NCBI GenBank assembly: GCA_001797315.1
Contig: MGPC01000017.1
Coordinates: forward strand, 1 to 44,691
Length of the DNA: 44,691 bases
Reading direction: 5' to 3'
DNA from: Curvibacter sp. GWA2_64_110
GTDB lineage: Bacteria; Pseudomonadota; Gammaproteobacteria; Burkholderiales; Burkholderiaceae_C
The notes below the pieces were generated by a model that had not been told where the DNA came from, searched no databases, and worked only from the letters and a program-made list of their open reading frames with translations. Of this stretch, positions 8,451 through 15,665 are shown piece by piece. The position numbers were made by a program, and so were the translations under genes. How positions within the stretch are numbered: the first letter of the stretch is position 1; each line of letters begins with the position of its first letter.

Positions 8451-8936
8451 ATGGCGATCGTTGTCAACAAACCCATCCCGGAATTTGAAGCAAATGCCAC
8501 CAGTGGCATCAAGGTTTCCAACACCTCCCACCTTGGTCAGACGCTGGTGCTGTATTTCTATCCCAAGGACAACACGCCAGGCTGTACCACGGAAGCCATG
8601 CAGTTCCGTGACAAGTACAAGGATTTCGTGAAGGCCGGCGCCACCGTGTTCGGTGTCTCGCGCGACAACATGAAATCGCACGACGAGTTCAAGGCCAAGC
8701 TGGAACTGCCCTTCGAGCTCATCGCCGACACCGAAGAGAAGATGTGCCACATGTTCGGCGTGGTCAAGAACAAGATCATGTACGGCAAGAAGGTCAAGGG
8801 CATCGAGCGCAGCACCTTCCTGATCGGCGCTGATGGCGCCCTGAAGCAGGAATGGCGCGGCCTGAAAGTGCCGGGACACGTCGACGAAGTGCTCAAGGCC
8901 GTCAAGGCGCTCAAGAAGGCGGCTGCTACTGCCTGA
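8451..8936 (+). CDS. bcp: Thioredoxin-dependent peroxiredoxin Bcp/PrxQ, resolving Cys at +5 absent
   Basis: Bcp reduces hydrogen peroxide and organic hydroperoxides in the cytoplasm using thioredoxin. The 161-residue protein has the AhpC/TSA fold with VLYFYPKDNTPGCTTEAMQFRD. The peroxidatic cysteine is C45 in PGCTTEA. E. coli Bcp has a resolving cysteine five residues later; here that position is M50, and the only other cysteine I see is C99 in EEKMCHMFG. It could therefore use C99 or an external thiol. A poorly spaced AAGG precedes the ATG. The gene has its own promoter and structured leader and is followed by a strong terminator. Confidence 0.95.
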   Translation: MAIVVNKPIPEFEANATSGIKVSNTSHLGQTLVLYFYPKDNTPGCTTEAMQFRDKYKDFVKAGATVFGVSRDNMKSHDEFKAKLELPFELIADTEEKMCHMFGVVKNKIMYGKKVKGIERSTFLIGADGALKQEWRGLKVPGHVDEVLKAVKALKKAAATA

Positions 8937-8963
8937 TCCAGCACGAACGGGGTCAGTGCTTGG

Positions 8964-9032
8964 TCATGCCGCAAAGAACGGCAACTGCACGCCCCGAGAA
9001 AAGCCGCCCGGCAATGCGAGGCGGCTTTTTTG
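8964..9032 (+). repeat. Left copy of a 69 bp direct repeat containing the bcp terminator
   Basis: This 69-base segment matches 15552-15620 at 58 of 69 positions in the same orientation and without gaps. Its second half is an intrinsic terminator (8998-9031): stem AAAGCCGCC / GGCGGCTTT followed by a T run. The two copies bracket the minus-strand transporter block, and the right copy lies directly before phoH. Confidence 0.85.
8998..9031 (+). terminator. Rho-independent terminator of bcp
   Basis: GC-rich stem AAAGCCGCC / GGCGGCTTT with an 11-base loop and a run of T, 60 bases after the bcp stop codon. On the opposite strand the A run before the stem also gives a T tail, so it may also end the minus-strand exonuclease transcript. 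Confidence 0.85.
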
Positions 9033-9099
9033 TTTTCAGATCCCCGCAGACTTTGGCTGGCGACCTCTCGATCGCGCATGGCCAGGCCGCTGAAGCGGG

Positions 9100-9750
9100 T
9101 TACGCTCTGGCAATCCAGCGCTGCTGTCGGGCCAGCCGCTCCACATCTTGCCAACGGACGCATTGCTCCGCCACACGAGGCCAGATCCGCTGCAGCACCT
9201 CGCATTCCGCCAGGGTGTCGGCCGCAGCTTGGTGCCGGACTGCGCAGCGGATGCCGAAATAGCTCATCCACTCGTCCAGCGAGCGCGCCCGGACCTGCTC
9301 ATGCGTCACGGCACACAACTGCTCGATATCCACCCACGGATTGGGCAGATCGACCGCAAGGTGGGCGCGTGAAAAACGGGAAATCAGGGTCTGGTCGAAC
9401 GCGGCATGAAAGGCCAGCAAAGGGGAGTCCCCCACAAAATCGGTAAATGCCTGCAGCGCCAGTTCGGGGGCCATCCCCTCGCGTTGCCGCTGCACGCCAA
9501 TGCCGTGCAGCAGGATATTGTCCTTGCTGGACGCCACATCCTGGCGTAACACCGCCTCGAAACTGTCTCCCAGGTCGATGCTCAGGCGCCGTTGACCCCA
9601 GTCCACTTTCATGGCGATGGCCGCGATCGCGAGCAGACGGTCGTGATGCGGATCCAGTCCGCTGGTTTCAACATCGAGCATGACCCAACGATGCTCATTG
9701 ATCTGCCGCCGCCCGCGTCCGTTACCGGTCAACCACCTCATCCAGCCCAT
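9100..9750 (-). CDS. DnaQ-like DEDDh 3'-5' exonuclease
   Basis: A 216-residue exonuclease of the DnaQ/RNase T type. The metal-binding motifs are complete: ExoI VMLDVETSGLD (D26, E28), ExoII LLAFHAAFDQTLISRF (D119) and ExoIII RHQAAADTLAECEVL (H173, D178). No polymerase-binding or other domain is visible. It starts 3 bases after the stop of the DUF294 gene, so the two are co-translated. This pairing with a DUF294 protein and a VC_2705-type symporter is one I recall from other proteobacteria. Its substrate, DNA, RNA or a nucleotide signal, cannot be read from sequence. Confidence 0.88.
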   Translation of the reverse strand: MGWMRWLTGNGRGRRQINEHRWVMLDVETSGLDPHHDRLLAIAAIAMKVDWGQRRLSIDLGDSFEAVLRQDVASSKDNILLHGIGVQRQREGMAPELALQAFTDFVGDSPLLAFHAAFDQTLISRFSRAHLAVDLPNPWVDIEQLCAVTHEQVRARSLDEWMSYFGIRCAVRHQAAADTLAECEVLQRIWPRVAEQCVRWQDVERLARQQRWIARA

Positions 9751-9753
9751 GGC

Positions 9754-11667
9754 CTACCTCTCGTAATCGAGCTGCAACCGCTGCTGCAAAGAGCGCGCCA
9801 CGCGGAACGCCTCCTTCAGAATGCGTCGATCAATATCGTTGAGACTGGCAACCGCAATATGGTTGGGCTGCTCTGCCACGGCGCCACCATGGAGCTGTAT
9901 CTGCAGGCGCAACATCTGCAGGAATTCGAAACCACGGACCCAGGCCTCGTATTCGGACGCAGTCACCCCCAACTCCGGCCCAACAGCCTCCAGCCGTTCG
10001 CGTGTTCCAGTTGCCGCCACACCATGCGCCAGGCCATACAGGCGCGCCGCATCAACAAAAATGGCGGAGCCCTGCAGTTTGAGATCAATCTGCCCTTGCT
10101 CGTCGGTGACAATCCCCCCCACCCAGCTGAGCGGTACGCTGCGCGTCAGCGCATTGATGGCCATCTGCTTGAAAAAGCGTGGCACCTTCTGCACGGCCAC
10201 ACTGACCTCGGAGCGCAGGGTCTGCGCCAGCGTCAGGTCGCCCGCCAAGGGACGGAAATCAAAATAGATGCTGGCATTGAGCAGGTCCTGCGGTGCGCCG
10301 TGCTCGATCCACTGTGCAAAGCGTTCACGCCATTGTTGCAAGGTCAGGCAACAAGCCGGGTTGCCGGCCATGATGCCGCCCTTGCACAAAGGATAGCCAC
10401 AGGCATCGAGTGCCTCGTTGACGCTCCTGGCAAACGCCAAGACCGATTCACGCTGCGTATCGCTGATGCCATCGGGCAGGATGAGCGCATTGTCCTGGTC
10501 GGTGGCGATCGTCTGTTCACTGCGGCCTTCCGAGCCGAGCGCCAACCAGCACAGCAGACTCATGTCGACACCATGCTCGGTCGCCTTGATCTCCAGCAGG
10601 CGCTCGGTCAGCACATCGTTCAGGTGGCTGATCAACGCAGTCAGCTGGCGCGCCTGCACCCCCTGGCTGAGCAGGCTGCGCGCAAAGCGGCGGATGTCCT
10701 GCGCCACCAGCTTGAGCGTATCAATATCCGGCGCCCCCCGGATCGAGGTGCTGACATGCTTGAGGCTCAGGCGCTGCATGGCAAACAAATCGCGTTCGGA
10801 CACGATGCCGACCACCACCCCATCGCGCGTGATCGGCACATGCCGGATGCTGTATCGGCTCATCATCAGTGCCGCATCCTCGGCTGTGTGCTCATGCGTC
10901 AGGCTATGTACGGGTTGCACCATCACCGCCTGGATCGGCGTCTCCAGCGGCACGGATTGCAGCGCCACACGCCCCAGGATGTCGTCGCGCGACAAAATGC
11001 CCACCGGCTCGCCTCGCTCGCCCGTGATCAGCATGGAGCCGACGCGACGCTGGTGCATCTCAGTCAGCGCTTCGCGCAAGGCGGTTGTTGGCCGGCAGGT
11101 CACCGGCGCCCGCCGCACCAGATCACCCAAGCGCGTTTCCAGAGACTGCTCCGCCAGGGTCTGTGAGGAATAGGCCACCTGCAAGGCCTGGCGCGACAGT
11201 TCGAGAAACTTCAACACCCGCCGGTTCAGAAAGTCGGCAAACGGCACGCTTTGTTCCGCCAACGCCTGCATGGCGCCGCACGGCAGCACCAGCACAAAGG
11301 TATCTGCCACCGCCTGGTAGGTCGCGGTCACGGCCCGCTTGGCGATGGCTGCGCTGATCGGGAACAGATCGCCCGTCTCGTATTGGAACGCTCCCCCTTG
11401 CAGGTCGGCCAGGCCGCGCTTACCGCTGACAGCGCCCTGGCGGATGAAAAACAGATGCGTCACCTCGCCGCTGGCGGGTTCGATCAGTGTTTCTCCTGGC
11501 TCGAAATACTGCTGCTCGGTATGGGTCAGGAAAAAATCGAGATCGCCTGTCGTCATCTGGGAAAACGGCGTGTAGCGCGCCAGTTCCTGCCGCAAGTTGG
11601 CCAGCAGGCTGCCGGATGGCGTCGGTGCCGGAATTGTTTTGCTGGCTTGCACGGTTACTCCTGTCAT
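9754..11667 (-). CDS. cNMP-binding / CBS / DUF294 nucleotidyltransferase-like protein
   Basis: A 637-residue cytoplasmic signalling protein. In order: a cyclic-nucleotide-binding-like domain (about 35-150, with ETLIEPASGEVTHLFFIRQG), two CBS domains (about 185-305, with GSMLITGERGEPVGILSRDDI and IRHVPITRDGVVVGIVSERDL), a DUF294 nucleotidyltransferase-like domain with GSEGRSEQTIATDQD (378-392, the G-S/D-x-D metal motif), and a DUF294 C-terminal domain. I chose the ATG at 11665-11667 because the longer reading passes through the terminator of the upstream symporter. It is followed within 3 bases by the exonuclease gene. A role in regulating the adjacent transporter or acetate metabolism is inferred from context only. 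Confidence 0.88.
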   Translation of the reverse strand: MTGVTVQASKTIPAPTPSGSLLANLRQELARYTPFSQMTTGDLDFFLTHTEQQYFEPGETLIEPASGEVTHLFFIRQGAVSGKRGLADLQGGAFQYETGDLFPISAAIAKRAVTATYQAVADTFVLVLPCGAMQALAEQSVPFADFLNRRVLKFLELSRQALQVAYSSQTLAEQSLETRLGDLVRRAPVTCRPTTALREALTEMHQRRVGSMLITGERGEPVGILSRDDILGRVALQSVPLETPIQAVMVQPVHSLTHEHTAEDAALMMSRYSIRHVPITRDGVVVGIVSERDLFAMQRLSLKHVSTSIRGAPDIDTLKLVAQDIRRFARSLLSQGVQARQLTALISHLNDVLTERLLEIKATEHGVDMSLLCWLALGSEGRSEQTIATDQDNALILPDGISDTQRESVLAFARSVNEALDACGYPLCKGGIMAGNPACCLTLQQWRERFAQWIEHGAPQDLLNASIYFDFRPLAGDLTLAQTLRSEVSVAVQKVPRFFKQMAINALTRSVPLSWVGGIVTDEQGQIDLKLQGSAIFVDAARLYGLAHGVAATGTRERLEAVGPELGVTASEYEAWVRGFEFLQMLRLQIQLHGGAVAEQPNHIAVASLNDIDRRILKEAFRVARSLQQRLQLDYER

Positions 11668-11711
11668 GCGTACAACAAGGTCTTGTCCCAAAGGATATGC
11701 CAATCTTCCAG

Positions 11712-11745
11712 AAAAAAGCCCGGCAATTTGCATTGCCGGGCTTCT
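11712..11745 (-). terminator. Terminator after the symporter gene
   Basis: On the minus strand an 11-base stem AGCCCGGCAAT / ATTGCCGGGCT (11717-11727 with 11732-11742) is followed by TTTTTTC. It lies 31 bases past the symporter stop and only 45 bases before the DUF294 start, so expression of DUF294 depends on read-through or a promoter hidden in this gap. Confidence 0.85.
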
Positions 11746-11775
11746 TCATCCGACCAAGGTCAGACGCGGGTCACA

Positions 11776-13911
11776 TCAGGTGGCCAGCGTGCTGATATCC
11801 CCCTTGAGGTTGGGGTAACGCACATGGTCCACCAGATCCTGCACCTTCTTGCTGGGCGCCGGGGTCACCAGGCTCACAAGAATGATCACGGCGAAGCCAA
11901 TCGGCACGCCGAACAGACCGGCAGAGATCGGCTGGATATCCCACCAGAGCTGGATCGGTGAGGTAACACCGAACACGCTACGCAGCCAGGGTTGAGTCGT
12001 GACCATGTAGTAGAAGGTCGTGCCCAGGCCTGCAATCATGCCCAGCGAAGCCGCGATACCGGTGGCGCGCTTCCAGAAGATGCCCAGAACAAGCACCGGG
12101 AAGAACGCTGCCGCAGCGAACGAGAAGGCGGCCGAGACCAGGAACAGGATGTCCGCCGGCTTCTGCGCCGCCACGTAGGCTGCGCACAAGGCCACCACCA
12201 GCAGCAGAACCTTGGAAATGGTCACGCGGCGTGCGGTCGAGGCGTTCGGGTCGATCATCTTGTAGTACAGGTCGTGGCTCAGCGCGTTGGCGATCGTGAG
12301 CAGCAGACCGTCCGCAGTGGACAGCGCCGCAGCCAGACCACCGGCCGCGACCAGGCCAGAGACCACGTAAGGCAGACCACCAATGGCCGGCGCCGCCAGC
12401 ACGATGATGTCGCCACCGATGGACATCTCGTTGAGCTGCAGAAGGCCGTCCTTGTTGATGTCGGTAACCGACAGCAAGCTGGGATCCACCTTGTTCCACT
12501 CCGCGATCCATACCGGCAAGTGGTCGAACGGCGTGCCGATCAGGACGGTGAAGACCTCGTATTTCACCAGCACAGCCAGGGCCGGCGCAGTGAAGTACAG
12601 CAGGAAGATGAAGAACAGTGACCAGCTCACCGACTGACGCGCTTCCTTCACGCTCGGCACGGTGTAGTAACGCATCAGAATGTGCGGCAGCGCAGCCGTA
12701 CCAACCATCAGACAGAAGATCAGCGCCAGGAAGTTGCGACGCGAGACGTCGTAAGCCTTCTGGGCGGCCGCATCACCTTTCGGATCACCCGCAAACTGGT
12801 TGGCGTGCGGCACCATGCCGTTGAGCGGCTTGGCCTTTATATCAGCCCCGGCTTTAGCCTTGGTCCAAGCGGCCTTTGCCGCTTCAGCATTCTTTGGCAA
12901 GCCCGCCAACGCCTTCTCCGCGGCAGCGATCTCGGTCATCGGTGCATTGGCAGCCTTCAGATCAGCCACCTTCTTGGTGGCTGCATCCTTGTCAGCAGCC
13001 AGCGCAGCAGCGGGATCCTTCAGCTTCTCGGCCAGGGAGGCCGAGCGCTGCTTGAAGATCTCGCGCACTTCCAGTTCTTTCGGGTCATTGGTCAGGCGTT
13101 TCTCCTGCTCGGTGACCTTCTGGAGCTGGTAGCCATAGATGGCCTGCGGTACCGGCACATTGGTCTGTTTGACCGACAGCCACACCACCGGGATCATGTA
13201 GGCCACGATCAGGATGATGTACTGGGCCACCTGCGTCCATGTCACCGCGCGCATGCCGCCGAGGAACGAGCAGACCAGGATACCGCCGAGGCCGAGGAAA
13301 ATCCCGAGCTCGAAAGCCACACCCGTCAGACGGGCGGTGATCAGGCCGACGCCGTAGATCTGTGCCACCACATAGGTGAAGGAGCACAGGATGGCAGCCA
13401 GAATCCCGAGGAAACGCGGCAGGTTGCCGCCGTAGCGCTCACCCAGAAAATCCGGCACCGTGAACTGGCCGAACTTGCGCATGTAGGGCGCCAGGAACAG
13501 CGCCACCAGACAGTAGCCGCCGGTCCAGCCCATGATGAAGGCCAGACCGCCGTAACCCGTGAGGTACAGCGTACCGGCCATGCCGATGAAGGACGCGGCC
13601 GACATCCAGTCGGCGCCCGTGGCCATGCCGTTGTAGATGGCAGGCACACGGCGGCCGGCCACGTAATACTCGGCCGCATCGGTGGTACGGCTCATGATGC
13701 CGATGCCGGCATACAGGCCGATGGTGGCCAGCAGGAAGATGAAGCCGATCCACTGTCGCGGCAATCCCATCTGTTCGAGAATGGCCAAAGCCACCACGAA
13801 AATCAGGAAACCGCCGGTGTACCACTTGTACACCTTGTTCAGGTTTTGCTTGAACGCCTTGTTGGAGGCGGCGCTGGGGGTGCCAGCGTCAGAGCCAAAC
13901 ATTCCAGCCAT
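11776..13911 (-). CDS. Sodium:solute symporter large subunit, VC_2705 subfamily
   Basis: A 711-residue member of the SSS transporter family, in the long VC_2705-type subfamily that works with a DUF4212 small subunit. The substrate is probably a short carboxylate, by family analogy. Core SSS motifs are YYVAGRRVPAIYNGMATGADWMSAASFIG (about 82-110), CSFTYVVAQIYGVGLITARLTG and GGLAAALSTADGLLLTI (about 524-540). Two additions stand out. A highly charged, Ala/Lys/Glu-rich segment of about 90 residues (265-355) lies between membrane segments. An EF-hand-like loop D484-I-N-K-D-G-L-L-Q-L-N-E495 lies in a later loop. It starts 3 bases after DUF4212 and ends at a strong terminator. Confidence 0.92.
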   Translation of the reverse strand: MAGMFGSDAGTPSAASNKAFKQNLNKVYKWYTGGFLIFVVALAILEQMGLPRQWIGFIFLLATIGLYAGIGIMSRTTDAAEYYVAGRRVPAIYNGMATGADWMSAASFIGMAGTLYLTGYGGLAFIMGWTGGYCLVALFLAPYMRKFGQFTVPDFLGERYGGNLPRFLGILAAILCSFTYVVAQIYGVGLITARLTGVAFELGIFLGLGGILVCSFLGGMRAVTWTQVAQYIILIVAYMIPVVWLSVKQTNVPVPQAIYGYQLQKVTEQEKRLTNDPKELEVREIFKQRSASLAEKLKDPAAALAADKDAATKKVADLKAANAPMTEIAAAEKALAGLPKNAEAAKAAWTKAKAGADIKAKPLNGMVPHANQFAGDPKGDAAAQKAYDVSRRNFLALIFCLMVGTAALPHILMRYYTVPSVKEARQSVSWSLFFIFLLYFTAPALAVLVKYEVFTVLIGTPFDHLPVWIAEWNKVDPSLLSVTDINKDGLLQLNEMSIGGDIIVLAAPAIGGLPYVVSGLVAAGGLAAALSTADGLLLTIANALSHDLYYKMIDPNASTARRVTISKVLLLVVALCAAYVAAQKPADILFLVSAAFSFAAAAFFPVLVLGIFWKRATGIAASLGMIAGLGTTFYYMVTTQPWLRSVFGVTSPIQLWWDIQPISAGLFGVPIGFAVIILVSLVTPAPSKKVQDLVDHVRYPNLKGDISTLAT

Positions 13912-13914
13912 GGT

Positions 13915-14184
13915 TTACTCCTCGGTCTCTTGGACACCGTGCTCGATGTCCAAGTTGTTCATGTACCGGGCGTAGAACCAGATGATCAGGCAATACACCA
14001 CCAGGGACCCTTGCGCGCCCATCCAGAAGCTGAAAGGCCAGCCAAAGAATGTGAAATTCAGATCGCGTGCAAAGTAACCCACGACAAAGGTCACGACGAA
14101 CCATATCGCCAGCAGGATGGCCGTGATATTGAGGTTCTTCCGCCAGTATCGGCGGTGGTTTTCGGTCAGTTCCATGTTTCCCAT
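13915..14184 (-). CDS. DUF4212 symporter small subunit
   Basis: An 89-residue two-helix membrane protein. It has the family pattern: RRYWRKNLN, a first membrane segment, VGYFARDLNFTFFGWPFSFWMGAQGS, and a second segment ending in YARYMNNLD. DUF4212 proteins precede VC_2705-type symporters and are thought to form one transporter with them. Here it lies 3 bases upstream of the large subunit. A good GGAGG site (TTGGAGGTAGGTAAATC) precedes the ATG. The same module appears fused to the second symporter at 20565-22898. Confidence 0.92.
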   Translation of the reverse strand: MGNMELTENHRRYWRKNLNITAILLAIWFVVTFVVGYFARDLNFTFFGWPFSFWMGAQGSLVVYCLIIWFYARYMNNLDIEHGVQETEE

Positions 14185-14324
14185 GATTTACCTACCTCCA
14201 ACAAAATACCCTTTCGGGCGTATCGCGATCACCACTTGTCTCCTAGTGGCCTGCAGCCGGATCACGGCTTATAGTTTTCTGGCCGGAATTTTTATTCCGG
14301 CCATCAAGTACCCGCTCAGCTGGT
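14185..14324 (-). promoter_or_regulatory. Upstream region of the DUF4212-symporter operon
   Basis: These 140 bases between the TPR gene and DUF4212 hold a perfect hairpin GGCCGGAAT / ATTCCGGCC (14281-14289 with 14294-14302), probably transcript-end structure for the TPR gene though it lacks a T run, and an inverted pair CCACT / AGTGG (14232-14236, 14245-14249). I see no convincing -35/-10 pair. Confidence 0.4.
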
Positions 14325-14903
14325 TCAGGCGGACGGCGCAGCGCGCAATCCGGTTTCACGTTCCAGCTGGGCGGCCACTTTGGGCTCGAACCCTTTGAGA
14401 TGGCGAATGATCTTCACCGCCTCGTCGGGCTCATGCCTGTCAACATGAACCCGCGCCAGCTGGTACCAGCCGAACGGGCTCATGGGCTGCAGTTCTGTGT
14501 TTTTCTTGAGGGCCGCGACCGCTTCGTCGAAGCGGTGCGCCTGGATCAGCACCAGGGCCAGGCCGTACCAGGCGCGGTCCATCTTGGGCTCGATCTCGAT
14601 GGCGCGACGAAAGGCTGCCTCGGCCCGTTCATGCTGAGCATTCTCTTCCAGCATGTAGCCCAGGTTGAACCAACTGGCCGACAGATCAGGGTAGTGGCGG
14701 GCAAGCAATTCCTGGTTGGCAATCGCCTCGGACCTGCGTCCGAGTTGGACCAGCAGATGCGCCCGGCTGGCCAGGGCATATCGGTCGTTGGGCCTCAAGC
14801 TCAGCATCTCGTCGAAACGCACCAATGCCTCGCGCCTGCGATTGAAGACCAGCAGCGCAATGGCCTGCAGCTTGAGAAAGAGGTAGGACACTGTCTGGCT
14901 CAT
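14325..14903 (-). CDS. Tetratricopeptide repeat protein
   Basis: A 192-residue protein made almost entirely of TPR helix pairs, for example ALVRFDEMLSLRPNDRYAL, AEAAFRRAIEIEPKMDRAWYGLALVL and AVAALKKNTELQPMSPFGWYQLARV. There is no signal peptide; the first helix (SYLFLKLQAIALLVF) is hydrophobic but part of the first repeat. The ATG at 14901-14903 overlaps the stop of the upstream membrane gene in an ATGA arrangement, which fixes the start. Probably a protein-protein adaptor; partner unknown. The pairing with a small membrane protein suggests a membrane-linked complex. Confidence 0.85.
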   Translation of the reverse strand: MSQTVSYLFLKLQAIALLVFNRRREALVRFDEMLSLRPNDRYALASRAHLLVQLGRRSEAIANQELLARHYPDLSASWFNLGYMLEENAQHERAEAAFRRAIEIEPKMDRAWYGLALVLIQAHRFDEAVAALKKNTELQPMSPFGWYQLARVHVDRHEPDEAVKIIRHLKGFEPKVAAQLERETGLRAAPSA

Positions 14904-15196
14904 CTGCACAGCTCCACGCCAATCTGCAGGCAAGTCTGGATCTTGTAAATCGTGGCCCCGAGCCAGATGAACAGCAGAAGCAGAAAGGCCACCAGCGGCA
15001 CGTGCCGGTCCAGCACCAGCTTGGGTGTCAGCAGCCGCGCCACCGAAACAAAGGGCCGGCCAATGATCTGCAGGATCTGATAGAAAAGATTCTGATCTTT
15101 CTTAGCCCCCGCCAGCAGGCCCAGCACCCACTGGCCCAGCAAAGCCATGAGTGCAATCTCAGCGATCAGTTTGATGGTGGATGCGACAGCAAGCAT
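14900..15196 (-). CDS. Small membrane protein, two predicted helices, unknown function
   Basis: A 98-residue protein with a hydrophobic helix near residues 8-28 and another near 67-86. Between them is a basic segment (GAKKDQNLF, VARLLTPKLVLDRHVP). I do not recognise the family with confidence; the layout is loosely like other short two-helix membrane proteins. It overlaps the TPR gene by 4 bases and is the first gene of the minus-strand block. The gene is preceded by about 350 bases without coding sequence. Confidence 0.7.
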   Translation of the reverse strand: MLAVASTIKLIAEIALMALLGQWVLGLLAGAKKDQNLFYQILQIIGRPFVSVARLLTPKLVLDRHVPLVAFLLLLFIWLGATIYKIQTCLQIGVELCR

Positions 15197-15551
15197 AAAA
15201 ACCCGTCAATGAGGTTGATTGCATTGTTGGCGGCCTGCTTACCAATTTCTTACAAATCGCCGGGAATCCTGACAACCCGAGGTCAAACCCTCTCAGTGTT
15301 TTCCCTCCTATATACCAACTAGGGTATCGATATCCTGGCGGCCTGTGACTCAGCCGGGTTGCATCAAGTCACACCAACGTGGGGGGATCTGCAGAATCGA
15401 GGTGATGCCTCGCGCCACCGATCTGTCCATCAAAGGATTCAAGAGATGACCGAGAGACCCGGAGATGATCGGTGCAACACCATCCCACTTGGAATTTGAT
15501 GCATTGCAGCAACATGCTATGCGCAGCAGCCCTGGCTCATGCATAATGAAT
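15197..15551. promoter_or_regulatory. Non-coding region upstream of the membrane-TPR operon
   Basis: About 355 bases with no gene I can support. It contains an inverted repeat ATACC-N6-GGTAT (15312-15327), a LuxR-type or other dimer site by appearance only, and AT-rich stretches around 15240-15250 that could hold the operon promoter. The right end merges with the second 69 bp direct repeat. Confidence 0.35.
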
Positions 15552-15620
15552 TCATGCCGTTGAGAACAGCAACTGCGCTCCCCGAGAAAAGCCGCCCCGG
15601 TTTGCCAGGCGGCTTTTTTG
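15552..15620 (+). repeat. Right copy of the 69 bp direct repeat with terminator
   Basis: Matches 8964-9032 at 58 of 69 positions, ungapped. The conserved core is CCCCGAGAAAAGCCGCCC, and the terminator stem AAAGCCGCC / GGCGGCTTT with T run is kept. Here it does not follow any plus-strand gene, so its terminator has no obvious transcript to end, unless it ends antisense transcription or is a relic. Confidence 0.85.
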
Positions 15621-15665
15621 CTTTTTCGGCGGCATCCGGTAACCTTTTTGCGAGCTCTACGACCC

